64,000 nt of DNA, from contig NZ_JOGR01000001.1 in the NCBI RefSeq assembly GCF_000719515.1, forward strand, positions 310,001 to 374,000, read 5' to 3'. Within the stretch, counting starts at the first letter, position 1; every line of letters begins with the position of its first letter. This document shows positions 55,943 to 64,000 of the stretch, piece by piece. This stretch comes from Glycomyces sp. NRRL B-16210. Its GTDB lineage: Bacteria; Actinomycetota; Actinomycetes; Mycobacteriales; Micromonosporaceae. The notes beneath the pieces are model-generated. The model was not told the origin of the DNA and did no database searches. It saw only the letters and a program-made list of their open reading frames with translations. A program made the position numbers and the translations under genes.

Positions 55943-56637
55943 ACTACCCGGAGAAGATCCGCGAGCAGGCCGAGGCGATCCTCGTCCGCTACCCCGAGGG
56001 CCGCGAGCGCTCCGCGCTCCTGCCGCTGCTGCACCTCGTGCAGTCGCACGACGGCTACGTCTCGGATGAGGGCATCGGCTTCTGCGCCGAGATCCTCGGC
56101 CTCACCAAGGCCCAGGTCCAGGCCGTCTCGACCTTCTACACCATGTACAAGCGCGAACCGGCCGGCGACTGGCTCGTCTCGGTGTGCACCAACACCCTCT
56201 GCCAGTCCAAGGGCGGACAGAAGGTCTTCGACGCGCTCTCGGACGAACTCGACGTCGACCACGACCAGACCACGCCCGACGGCAAGATCACGCTCGAGCA
56301 CGCCGAGTGCCTCGCCGCCTGCGACTACGCGCCCGTCGTCACCGTCAACTACGAGTTCTTCGACGAAGTCGACGAGGACGGCGCCCTCGACCTGGTGCGC
56401 GAACTCAAGGACGGGCGCCGCCCCATCCCCAGCCGCGGCGCCCCCCTGTGCACCCTCCGCGAGATCTCCGTCCAGCTCGCCGGGTTCGACGAGGAGCGCA
56501 CCGCCGGACTCGAAGGCAACGCCCAAGGCGACGCCACCCTCGCCGGGGCCCGCCTCGCCGCCGAGGCCGGCATCACCGCCCCCGCCTTCGACCCCGCCGC
56601 CCCGCTGCTGGACAAGACACCAGAGGAAGCGAAGTGA
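55939..56637 (+). CDS. nuoE: NADH-quinone oxidoreductase subunit E
   Basis: 232 residues. 24-kDa subunit with a [2Fe-2S] cluster: ligands in VSVCTNTLCQSKG and HAECLAACDYAP. AVSTFYTMYKREP and helix-rich start fit the thioredoxin-like fold. The C-terminal ~45 residues (GNAQGDATLAGARLAAEAG) are a low-complexity actinobacterial extension. Overlaps nuoD and nuoF. Confidence 0.96.
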   Translation: MNYPEKIREQAEAILVRYPEGRERSALLPLLHLVQSHDGYVSDEGIGFCAEILGLTKAQVQAVSTFYTMYKREPAGDWLVSVCTNTLCQSKGGQKVFDALSDELDVDHDQTTPDGKITLEHAECLAACDYAPVVTVNYEFFDEVDEDGALDLVRELKDGRRPIPSRGAPLCTLREISVQLAGFDEERTAGLEGNAQGDATLAGARLAAEAGITAPAFDPAAPLLDKTPEEAK

Positions 56638-57965
56638 GCGTTACCGTGCCAGCTCCCAGGCGACCCCGCGAGGACGTCCTCAACAAGCTCAAGCCCGTCG
56701 TCACCAAGCGCTGGATGTCCCCGGGCGCGTGGAAGATCGACGTCTACGAGCAGCTCGACGGCTACAAGGCCCTCCGCAAGGCCCTCGGCTACACCCAGGG
56801 CGACCTCATCACCTTCATGAAGGAGTCCGGCCACCGCGGCCGCGGCGGCGCCGGCTTCCCCGTCGGCATGAAATGGCAGTTCGTGCCCGACGACGGCCAG
56901 GAGCACTACCTCGTCGTCAACGCCGACGAAGGCGAACCGGGCACCTGCAAAGACCTGCCGCTCATGATGAACGACCCGCACTCGCTCATCGAGGGCATCG
57001 TCATCGCCTCCTACGCCATCAAGGCCTCCCGCGCCTTCGTGTACGTCCGCGGCGAGGCCATCCACGCCGCCCGGCGCCTGCGCAACGCCGTCCGCGAGGC
57101 CAAGGAGGCCGGCTACCTCGGCAAGGACATCCTCGGCTCCGGCTTCGACCTCGAAGTGGTCATCCACTCCGGCGCCGGCGCCTACATCTGCGGCGAGGAG
57201 ACCGCCCTCCTCGACTCCCTCGAAGGCAAGCGGGGCCAACCCCGCCTTCGCCCGCCCTTCCCCGCCACGCACGGGCTCTACAACAAGCCGACCTGCATCA
57301 ACAACGTCGGCTCCATCGCCGCCGTCCCGCACATCGTGCTCGGCGGCGCCCAGTGGTGGAAGGACCTCGGCTCCGAGAACGCCGCGGGCACGATGATCTA
57401 CTCGCTCTCGGGGCGCGTCAAGCACCCCGGCCAGTACGAGTGCTCCCTCGGCACCACGCTGCGCGAGCTCATCGAACTCGCCGGCGGCATGGAGGAGGGC
57501 CACGAGCTCAAGTTCTTCACCCCCGGCGGCTCCTCCACCCCGATGCTCTCGGCCGACTCGATCGACGTCCCCCTCGACTTCGACAACGTCGCCAAGGCCG
57601 GGTCCATCCTCGGCACCACCGCGGTCATGATCTTCTCCGACCAGGACTGCCCGGTGGTCTCCTGCTGGCGCTGGCTGAAGTTCTACCAGCACGAGTCCTG
57701 CGGCAAGTGCACCCCGTGCCGCGAGGGCAACTACTGGATGGTCCGCGTCTACGAGCGGATCCTCTCCGGCCGCGGGTCGCTCGGCGACCTCAAGCTCCTG
57801 GAGAGCGCCTGCAAGAACCTCCTCGGCCGCTCCTTCTGCGGCCTCGGCGACGGTGCGACCTCCTGCGTCACTTCGTCTCTGAAGTACTTCCGGCAGGACT
57901 ACCTCGACTACATCGAAGGCAACAAGCAGCCCCTCTTCGATGCCGAGAAGATCGGAGCGCACTGA
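56634..57965 (+). CDS. nuoF: NADH-quinone oxidoreductase subunit F
   Basis: 443 residues from the GTG overlapping the nuoE stop (GAGG 7 nt upstream). NADH- and FMN-binding subunit: RGRGGAGFPVGMKW, NADEGEPGTCKD and GAGAYICGEETALLDSLEG. The [4Fe-4S] ligands are in ESCGKCTPCREG and the later SFCGLGDGA. Length normal. Confidence 0.97.
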   Translation: MSVTVPAPRRPREDVLNKLKPVVTKRWMSPGAWKIDVYEQLDGYKALRKALGYTQGDLITFMKESGHRGRGGAGFPVGMKWQFVPDDGQEHYLVVNADEGEPGTCKDLPLMMNDPHSLIEGIVIASYAIKASRAFVYVRGEAIHAARRLRNAVREAKEAGYLGKDILGSGFDLEVVIHSGAGAYICGEETALLDSLEGKRGQPRLRPPFPATHGLYNKPTCINNVGSIAAVPHIVLGGAQWWKDLGSENAAGTMIYSLSGRVKHPGQYECSLGTTLRELIELAGGMEEGHELKFFTPGGSSTPMLSADSIDVPLDFDNVAKAGSILGTTAVMIFSDQDCPVVSCWRWLKFYQHESCGKCTPCREGNYWMVRVYERILSGRGSLGDLKLLESACKNLLGRSFCGLGDGATSCVTSSLKYFRQDYLDYIEGNKQPLFDAEKIGAH

Positions 57966-57966
57966 C

Positions 57967-60444
57967 ATGACCGATCAAGTCACGTTCACCATCGACGGCG
58001 TCGAGGTGACGGTCCCCAAGGGCACCTTGATCATCCGGGCCGCCGAGCAGCTCGGCATCGAGATCCCCCGGTTCTGCGACCACCCCCTGCTGGAGCCTGC
58101 CGGGGCCTGCCGCCAGTGCCTCGTGGACGTCCCCGACATGGGCAACGGCCGCGGGATGCCCAAGCCCGCCGCCTCCTGCACGACCACCGCCATGGAGGGC
58201 ATGGTCGTCAAGACCCAGCACACCAGCGAGGTCGCCAAGGAGGCCCAGGAGGGGATCATGGAGTTCCTCCTGATCAACCACCCCCTGGACTGCCCCGTCT
58301 GCGACAAGGGCGGCGAATGCCCGCTCCAGAACCAGGCCATGAGCACCGGGCGCACCGAGACCCGCATGGAGGCCGCGGACAAGCGCACCTACAAGAAGGC
58401 GCTGCCGATCTCCTCGCAGGTCCTGCTCGACCGCGAGCGCTGCGTCCTGTGCGCGCGCTGCACCCGCTTCTCCGACCAGGTCGCCGGCGACCCGTTCATC
58501 GAACTCATGGAGCGCTCGGCCCTCGAGCAGGTCGGCGTCTACGAGGACGAGCCGTTCGAGTCCTACTTCGCGGGCAACACCGTGCAGATCTGCCCGGTCG
58601 GGGCCCTCACCGGCACCCAGTACCGGTTCCGCTCCCGCCCGTTCGACCTCGTCTCCAGCCCCAGCGTGTGCGAGCACTGCTCGGCCGGCTGCGCGCAGCG
58701 CTCGGACCACCGCCGCGGCAAGGTCCTGCGCCGCCTCGCCGGCGAGGACCCGGCCGTGAACGAGGAGTGGAACTGCGACAAGGGCCGCTGGGCCTCCTCC
58801 TACATCGAGGCGGCCGACCGGATCACCAAGCCGCTCGTGCGCGACGCCGACGGGTCCCTGCGCGAGGCCTCCTGGCCCGAGGCCCTGCGCCGCGCCGCCG
58901 CCGGACTCGCCGGGGCCACCGAGGAAGGCGCCGAGGGCGGCACCGGCCGCGTCGGGGTCCTCCCCGGCGGGCGCCTCACCGTCGAAGACGCCTACGCCTA
59001 CGCGAAGTTCTCGCGTATCGCCTTGGGCACCAACGACATCGACTTCCGCTCCCGCCCGCACTCCACCGAGGAGTCCGAGTTCCTCGCCCACGCCGTCGCC
59101 GGGGTCTACCCCTCCAGCGGCGCGGTCACCTACGAGGACCTCGAGAAGGCCCCCGTGGTGCTCACCGTCGGGCTCGAACTCGAAGAGGAATGCCCGATCG
59201 CGTTCCTGCGCCTGCGCAAGGCCGTCCGCGCCTCGGGCCAGCGCGTCCACGTCGTCGCCCCCTTCGCGACCCGCGGCACCCGCAAGCTCGACGCGAACCT
59301 CATCGAGGCCCTCCCCGGCGAAGAGGCCGAACTCCTCGCCGGCTGGGAACGCTCGGGCTACGTGCGCGACGCCCTCAACGAGGACGGCGCGGTGATCCTC
59401 CTCGGGGAGCGCCTCGCCACCGTCGAAGGCGCGTTCTCCGCGGCCGTGCGCCTGGCCAAGGCCACCGGCGCCCGCCTCGCCTGGATCCCCCGGCGCGCCG
59501 GGGACCGCGGCGCGGTCGAGGCCGGGTGCCTCCCCGGGCTCCTGCCCGGCGGCGGCCTCGCCTCCTACGCGGCCGACCGCGAGCAGCTCGCCGAGTACTG
59601 GGGCGTCGAGTCCCTGCCCGGCAACGACGGCCGCGGCGCCTGGCAGATCCTCCAGGCCGCCGCCGACGGCGAGATCGACGGCCTCCTCATCGGCGGGGTC
59701 GACCCGTACGACTTCGCCGACGCCCCCGCGGTCGAGGCGGCCCTGTACGCGGCCCGCTTCGTGGTCTCCCTGGAGATCCGCCACTCGGCGGTGACCCGCG
59801 TGGCCGACGTGATCCTCCCGGTCGCACCGGTCACCGGCAAGGCCGGGGCCTACTTCGACTGGGAAGGGCGCCTGCGGACCTTCGACACGGTCATCGAGTC
59901 TGACCTCATGAGCGATCACGCCGTGCTCGACACGCTCGCCGCCGCGATGGGCTTCAAGCTCGGCCTGGCCGAGACGCGCACCGTCCGCGCCGAACTCGCC
60001 GGACTCCCGGACCCGATCACGCGCCAGGAGGCGCCGGAGTGGTCCGCCGACAAGCCGGCCCGCACGAGCGAGGACGGCAAGGCGGTCCTCGCGACCTGGC
60101 GCCAGCTCCTCGACGGCGGCTCGATGCAGGAGAACAACCCGCACCTGGCCGGCTGCGCGCCGGACCCGGTGGTGCGCTTGAGCGCGGCGACGGCCAAGGC
60201 CATCGGCGCGGTCGAGGGCTCGGGCGTCACGGTCGCCACCGCGATCGGCGGGATCACGCTGCCGCTGGCGGTGACCGACATGCCCGAGGGCACGGTGTGG
60301 CTGCCGACCAACGCGCCCGGTCGCGGGATCTACCGCCACCTGGGCGCGGGCTCGGGCGACGTGGTCACCATCCGCGCCTACCCGAACGCGCCTCGCCCGG
60401 CCGAGACCGGCTCCGAGGACGAGATCAAGGCGGTCAAGTCATGA
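57967..60444 (+). CDS. nuoG: NADH-quinone oxidoreductase subunit G
   Basis: 825 residues. N-terminal [2Fe-2S] ferredoxin domain (RFCDHPLLEPAGACRQCLVDV...SCTT), a His-Cys cluster region (HPLDCPVCDKGGECPLQNQ), and a [4Fe-4S] domain (CVLCARCTRF...ICPVGAL). PSVCEHCSAGCAQ plus a later NCDKGRW give the four Cys of the extra N7 cluster found in some bacterial NuoG. The rest is a molybdopterin-oxidoreductase-like domain without cofactor. The ATG is one nt past the nuoF stop. Confidence 0.97.
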   Translation: MTDQVTFTIDGVEVTVPKGTLIIRAAEQLGIEIPRFCDHPLLEPAGACRQCLVDVPDMGNGRGMPKPAASCTTTAMEGMVVKTQHTSEVAKEAQEGIMEFLLINHPLDCPVCDKGGECPLQNQAMSTGRTETRMEAADKRTYKKALPISSQVLLDRERCVLCARCTRFSDQVAGDPFIELMERSALEQVGVYEDEPFESYFAGNTVQICPVGALTGTQYRFRSRPFDLVSSPSVCEHCSAGCAQRSDHRRGKVLRRLAGEDPAVNEEWNCDKGRWASSYIEAADRITKPLVRDADGSLREASWPEALRRAAAGLAGATEEGAEGGTGRVGVLPGGRLTVEDAYAYAKFSRIALGTNDIDFRSRPHSTEESEFLAHAVAGVYPSSGAVTYEDLEKAPVVLTVGLELEEECPIAFLRLRKAVRASGQRVHVVAPFATRGTRKLDANLIEALPGEEAELLAGWERSGYVRDALNEDGAVILLGERLATVEGAFSAAVRLAKATGARLAWIPRRAGDRGAVEAGCLPGLLPGGGLASYAADREQLAEYWGVESLPGNDGRGAWQILQAAADGEIDGLLIGGVDPYDFADAPAVEAALYAARFVVSLEIRHSAVTRVADVILPVAPVTGKAGAYFDWEGRLRTFDTVIESDLMSDHAVLDTLAAAMGFKLGLAETRTVRAELAGLPDPITRQEAPEWSADKPARTSEDGKAVLATWRQLLDGGSMQENNPHLAGCAPDPVVRLSAATAKAIGAVEGSGVTVATAIGGITLPLAVTDMPEGTVWLPTNAPGRGIYRHLGAGSGDVVTIRAYPNAPRPAETGSEDEIKAVKS

Positions 60445-61760
60445 ACGATCCGATCTGGCTGATGCTCGTCAAGGGCGTCCTGGTCTTCGTGGTGCTGGTC
60501 CTGCTGGTGCTGTTCACCATCTGGTTCGAGCGGCGCGTGGTGGCGATCATGCAGGTGCGTCCCGGGCCGAACCGGAACGGCCCCTTCGGGCTGCTCCAGT
60601 CGCTCGCCGACGGCCTGAAGCTGGCGTTCAAAGAGGACGCCATGCCGCGCACCGCCGACAAGATCGTGTTCATCGCGGCCCCGGTCATCGCGGTCACCTG
60701 CGCGTTCACCGCGTTCTCGGTGATCCCGTTCGGCCCCGAGGTGAGCCTCTTCGGCGTCGAGACGGCCTTGCAGCTCACCGACTTCGAGGTGAGCGTCCTG
60801 GTCATCCTGGCCTGCTCGGCCCTCGGCGTCTACGGGATCGTGCTGGCCGGCTGGGCCTCCGGCTCGGCCTACTCGCTCCTGGGCGCGCTGCGGGCCGCCG
60901 CGCAGGTGATCTCCTACGAGATCGCGCTGGGCCTGGCGGTCCTGGCGGTGTTCTTCCAGTCGCGCCTGCTGTCGACCGGCGCGATCGTGGACGCGCAGGC
61001 CGAGGGCCTGCCGCTGAGCATCGGCGGGTTCGAGCTGACCCTGCCGGGCTGGTACTTCATCATCCTCGCGCCGAGCTTCGTGATCTTCGTGATCGCGATG
61101 GTCGGCGAGACCAACCGCGCCCCGTTCGACCTCCCCGAGGCCGAGTCGGAGCTCGTGGCCGGGTTCGCGACCGAGTACTCCAGCCTCAAGTACGCCTCGT
61201 TCTTCCTCGCCGAGTACGTCAACATGGTCACGATGTCGGCCCTGTGCGTGACGCTGTTCCTCGGCGGCTGGGCCGCGCCGTTCCCCAACTCGTGGTGGCC
61301 GGGCGCGAACGAGGGCTTCATGCCGCTGATCTGGTTCTTCGGCAAGGTCCTGGCGTTCCTGTTCTTCTACGTGTGGCTGCGCGGGACCCTGCCGCGGCTG
61401 CGCTACGACCAGTTCATGCGCCTGGGCTGGAAGGTCCTCGTGCCGATCAGCCTGGTCTGGCTCATGGTCCTGGCGGCCATGAACATCGGCCTGGACACCG
61501 GCAACGGACTGCCGACCCGCATCGCCTTCGCCGGCGGCGCGGCCATCGCGGTGATGGCCCTGATCTTCTTCTGGCCCAGCCGCAAGCCGTACGAGGACCC
61601 GGCCGAGCCCGACACCGGCATGGGCGGCTTCCCCGTCCCGCCGCTCGACCTCGCCGTCCCGCCGAACCCGCGGGCCCTCAAGGAACTCGAACCCGCCCGC
61701 ACCGGCGCGGCGCCCGACGAGGACGCCGCCGCCGCGACCACCGAAAAGGGGGAGGAGTAG
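60441..61760 (+). CDS. nuoH: NADH-quinone oxidoreductase subunit H
   Basis: 439 residues, eight or more membrane helices. ERRVVAIMQVRPGPNRNGPFG and LADGLKLAFKED form the quinone-entry loop; GETNRAPFDLPEAESELVAGF is the acidic loop linking to the quinone site. The C-terminal ~70 residues are a Pro/Ala-rich cytoplasmic tail typical of actinobacteria. ATGA overlap with nuoG. Confidence 0.97.
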   Translation: MNDPIWLMLVKGVLVFVVLVLLVLFTIWFERRVVAIMQVRPGPNRNGPFGLLQSLADGLKLAFKEDAMPRTADKIVFIAAPVIAVTCAFTAFSVIPFGPEVSLFGVETALQLTDFEVSVLVILACSALGVYGIVLAGWASGSAYSLLGALRAAAQVISYEIALGLAVLAVFFQSRLLSTGAIVDAQAEGLPLSIGGFELTLPGWYFIILAPSFVIFVIAMVGETNRAPFDLPEAESELVAGFATEYSSLKYASFFLAEYVNMVTMSALCVTLFLGGWAAPFPNSWWPGANEGFMPLIWFFGKVLAFLFFYVWLRGTLPRLRYDQFMRLGWKVLVPISLVWLMVLAAMNIGLDTGNGLPTRIAFAGGAAIAVMALIFFWPSRKPYEDPAEPDTGMGGFPVPPLDLAVPPNPRALKELEPARTGAAPDEDAAAATTEKGEE

Positions 61761-62366
61761 ATGTCCGGTTTCGCCAAAGGCTTCGGCGTCACCTTCTCGC
61801 ACATGTTCAAGCCGAAGGTGACGGTCGACTACCCCGAGGAGCCCTCGAAGCTCCAACCGCGCTACCACGGCCGGCACGTGCTCAACCGCCACCCCGACGG
61901 GCTGGAGAAGTGCATCGGCTGCGAGCTGTGCGCCTGGGCGTGCCCGGCCGACGCGATCTACGTCGAGGGCGCCGAGAACACCGAGGCCGAGCGGTTCTCG
62001 CCCGGTGAGCGGTACGCCAAGACCTACCAGATCAACTACGCGCGCTGCATCTTCTGCGGCCTGTGCATCGAGGCCTGCCCGACCCGCTCGCTCACCATGA
62101 GCAACGAGTACGAGCTGGCCCGCGACGACCGCCGCGACCTCATCTTCACCAAGGAGGAGCTGCTCGCGCCGCTCATCGAGGGCATGGAGCAGCCGCCGCA
62201 CCCGATGCGCCTGGGCGACTCCGAGAAGGCCTACTACGAGTCGGGCCCGACCAATCCGGGCGCGAGCGAGGGCGCGGAGTTCTCCCTCACCGAGATGCTC
62301 GCCTCCACCAAGAGCAGCGCCGCCGCGGACGGCGCGGCCGACGCGTCCAAGAGGGGGCAGCAGTGA
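61761..62366 (+). CDS. nuoI: NADH-quinone oxidoreductase subunit I
   Basis: 201 residues. Two [4Fe-4S] clusters: KCIGCELCAWACPADAIYVEG and RCIFCGLCIEACPTRSLTM. GRHVLNRHPDGLEKC precedes the first. It starts directly after the nuoH stop with GGGGAGGAG upstream. A charged low-complexity tail ends the protein. Confidence 0.97.
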   Translation: MSGFAKGFGVTFSHMFKPKVTVDYPEEPSKLQPRYHGRHVLNRHPDGLEKCIGCELCAWACPADAIYVEGAENTEAERFSPGERYAKTYQINYARCIFCGLCIEACPTRSLTMSNEYELARDDRRDLIFTKEELLAPLIEGMEQPPHPMRLGDSEKAYYESGPTNPGASEGAEFSLTEMLASTKSSAAADGAADASKRGQQ

Positions 62367-63142
62367 TCGACCTGGCCCAGTCACTCGCGCAGGGCGCCTC
62401 CGTCGGCGAGTCCGTGTTCTTCTGGATCCTCGCCCCGATCGCGCTCGGCGGGGCCATCGGCCTCGTCCTGGCCCGCTCGGCGATCCACGCCGCGCTCATG
62501 CTCGCGATCACCATGATGTGCCTGGCGGTCTTCTACATCATGCAGTCGGCGCCGTTCCTCGGCTTCGTGCAGATCATGGTGTACACCGGCGCGATCATGA
62601 TGCTCTTCCTGTTCGTGCTCATGCTCTTCGGACGCGACTCGAAGGACTCGATGTTCGAGACCCTTCGCGGCCAGCGGTTCTTCGGCGTGTGCCTCGGCAT
62701 CGGCCTCGCCGCCCTGCTGGCCGCGGGCCTCGCCCGCGCCGTCTCCGGACTCGCCGTGGCGAACGACCCGGCCTGGGCCACCGGCGCCCAGGGGAACGTC
62801 GAGGCGATCGCCGAGGCGCTGTTCTCGACGTACCTGTTCCCGTTCGAGGTCGTCTCCGGCGTGCTCACCGTCGCCGCCGTCGGCGCCCTGATGTTCGCGC
62901 ACGTCGCCAAGAAGGGCGGCGTCCGCGGCCAGAAGGTCCACAGCCGCGAGCGGTTCGCGCCCGGCGTCTACCCCGGGCCCAAGCCCGGTCCCGGCGTGTT
63001 CGCCACCTCGGACTCGACCGCGACTCCGGCGCTGCTGCCCGACGGCTCGATCGAGCCCGAGAGCCTCTCGGAGTACGTCCCGCCGCGCCAGCTCACGGCC
63101 GCCGAGGCGGCCCCGAAGCACACCGAAGGGCGGGAGTCATGA
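62363..63142 (+). CDS. nuoJ: NADH-quinone oxidoreductase subunit J
   Basis: 259 residues; GTG overlapping the nuoI stop. Five membrane helices; FLGFVQIMVYTGAIMMLFLFVLMLFG is the conserved helix 3 with its pi-bulge. The C-terminal ~90 residues are soluble (GVYPGPKPGPGVFATSDST...) and longer than in E. coli, as in other actinobacteria. ATGA overlap with nuoK. Confidence 0.96.
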   Translation: MIDLAQSLAQGASVGESVFFWILAPIALGGAIGLVLARSAIHAALMLAITMMCLAVFYIMQSAPFLGFVQIMVYTGAIMMLFLFVLMLFGRDSKDSMFETLRGQRFFGVCLGIGLAALLAAGLARAVSGLAVANDPAWATGAQGNVEAIAEALFSTYLFPFEVVSGVLTVAAVGALMFAHVAKKGGVRGQKVHSRERFAPGVYPGPKPGPGVFATSDSTATPALLPDGSIEPESLSEYVPPRQLTAAEAAPKHTEGRES

Positions 63143-63438
63143 GCCCGGAGTACTACCTGATCCTCGCGGCCATGCTGTTCTGCATCGGTGCGGTCGGCGT
63201 CCTGGTGCGGCGCAACTCGATCGTGGTGTTCATGTGCGTGGAGCTCATGCTCAACGCCGGGAACCTCACCCTGGTCACCTTCGCCCGCACCACCGGCACC
63301 ATCGACGGGCAGGTCATGGCCTTCTTCGTGATGGCCGTGGCCGCCGCCGAAGTCGTGATCGGCCTCGCGATCATCATGGCGATCTACCGGTCCCGGCGCT
63401 CCGCCTCCGTCGACGACGCCAACCTCCTGAAGGCCTAG
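63139..63438 (+). CDS. nuoK: NADH-quinone oxidoreductase subunit K
   Basis: 99 residues, three membrane helices. VVFMCVELMLNAGNLTLV and VMAVAAAEVVIGLAIIMAIYR carry the two conserved Glu residues of the proton path. The length is normal. Confidence 0.97.
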   Translation: MSPEYYLILAAMLFCIGAVGVLVRRNSIVVFMCVELMLNAGNLTLVTFARTTGTIDGQVMAFFVMAVAAAEVVIGLAIIMAIYRSRRSASVDDANLLKA

Positions 63439-63448
63439 AGGGAACACA

Positions 63449-64000
63449 GTGGACACCATCACGTACGCGCCCGCATCCGGGCTGCTCGCCTGGACGTGGG
63501 CGCTCATCGCCCTGCCCGCGCTCGGGGCCGCGATCCTGCTGCTCGCGGGCCGCCGCGCCGACAAATGGGGCCACTGGCTCGGGGTCGGCACCATCGGCGC
63601 GGCCTTCGCGCTCGCCGTCGGCCTGTTCGCCTCCCTTTCAGGGCTGGACAACAAGAGCGCGCACCTGGACCTGTTCACGCTCATCGCGATCGGGGACCTC
63701 CAGATCGACGCGAGCCTGCTGTTCGACCCGCTCAGCGCGGTCTTCTGCCTGCTCATCACCGGCGTCGGCCTCCTCATCCACATCTACGCCGTGGGCTACA
63801 TGGCCGAGGACGCCGGGCGCCGCAAGTTCTTCGCCTACTTCAACCTGTTCGCCGCCGCGATGCTCGTGCTCGTGCTCGGCGGCAACTACTTCATGACCTT
63901 CGTCGGCTGGGAGGCCGTGGGCCTCGCCTCCTACCTCCTCATCGCGTTCTGGCAGCTCAAGCCCGCCGCCGCGACCGCCGGCAAGAAGGCCTTCCTCACC
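63449..64000 (+). CDS. nuoL: NADH-quinone oxidoreductase subunit L, N-terminal part
   Basis: 184 codons from the GTG at 63449 (AGAGGGAA upstream) to the window end. Antiporter-like subunit: the first helices, then LLFDPLSAVFCLLITGVGLLIHIYAVGYM and FVGWEAVGLASYLLIAFW, with the conserved Glu of the proton channel in GWEAVG. The full protein would be about 600 residues; nuoM and nuoN are expected downstream. Confidence 0.96.
   Translation, partial: MDTITYAPASGLLAWTWALIALPALGAAILLLAGRRADKWGHWLGVGTIGAAFALAVGLFASLSGLDNKSAHLDLFTLIAIGDLQIDASLLFDPLSAVFCLLITGVGLLIHIYAVGYMAEDAGRRKFFAYFNLFAAAMLVLVLGGNYFMTFVGWEAVGLASYLLIAFWQLKPAAATAGKKAFLT

Noticed and set aside
1..64000. CRISPR arrays and rRNA genes
   Set aside because: No regularly spaced identical repeats and no rRNA-like conserved segments were seen on either strand.

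Overview
The window comes from a very GC-rich actinobacterium. The evidence is strong G/C bias at third codon positions, LeuA of the long actinobacterial type, an aspartokinase with an internal second start, a sortase-type LPVTG surface protein, WXG-type secretion substrates, a MenG/MenJ menaquinone pair and a complete-looking nuo operon. The genus cannot be fixed from sequence alone. A recurrent promoter architecture, a TANNNT-like -10 box followed by exactly 6 nt and then the ATG or GTG start, implies many leaderless mRNAs.

Layout. 1-1.1 kb: the tail of an NADP-dependent reductase and an SDR. 1.4-4.6 kb (minus): a three-gene type VII-like cassette (small helical protein, lipoprotein, large Gly/Pro-rich WXG protein). 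5.3-8.8 kb (minus): two paralogous secreted subtilisins that share a 37-nt upstream element. 9.1-24.3 kb: mostly housekeeping (ABC-F ATPase, LeuA behind a likely leader-peptide attenuator, a nitroreductase-like protein, a lipoprotein, LysC-Asd, an ABC-2 exporter, an LPXTG protein, CysRS, RlmB). 24.5-27.1 kb: an unusual membrane-tethered Hsp70 with an external propeller-like domain. 27.2 kb: tRNA-Thr(TGT), then a large SF1 helicase. 30-35.8 kb: a lipoprotein, a DUF4272 protein, adenosine deaminase, a COG0402 amidohydrolase, a small unexplained transcription unit and menG. 35.9-37.3 kb: a divergent DODA-type dioxygenase/MarR pair.

37.4-50.4 kb is an accessory region. It begins with a small WXG-like protein, a DUF1023 alpha/beta-hydrolase and four translationally coupled lipoprotein-type paralogues, two of them visibly decaying. 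A minus-strand pair of unknown genes follows. Then comes a second copy of the three-gene WXG cassette, leading into a membrane-anchored Cys-rich protein, a 47-residue membrane peptide, a YbaB/EspL-like protein and further WXG-type genes. No secretion ATPase (EccC) is present, so these look like substrates, partners and possible immunity proteins served by a machine encoded elsewhere. By eye, the part from about 44 kb to 50 kb is less GC-extreme than the rest.

50.5-64 kb is a respiratory block: WrbA, MenJ-type geranylgeranyl reductase and nuoA to nuoL (nuoL is cut by the window end). A textbook Rex operator lies just upstream of menJ-nuo, which suggests control by the NADH/NAD+ ratio. Between nuoC and nuoD a 98-bp duplication has created a 33-codon mini-ORF that keeps the stop/start overlaps on both sides.
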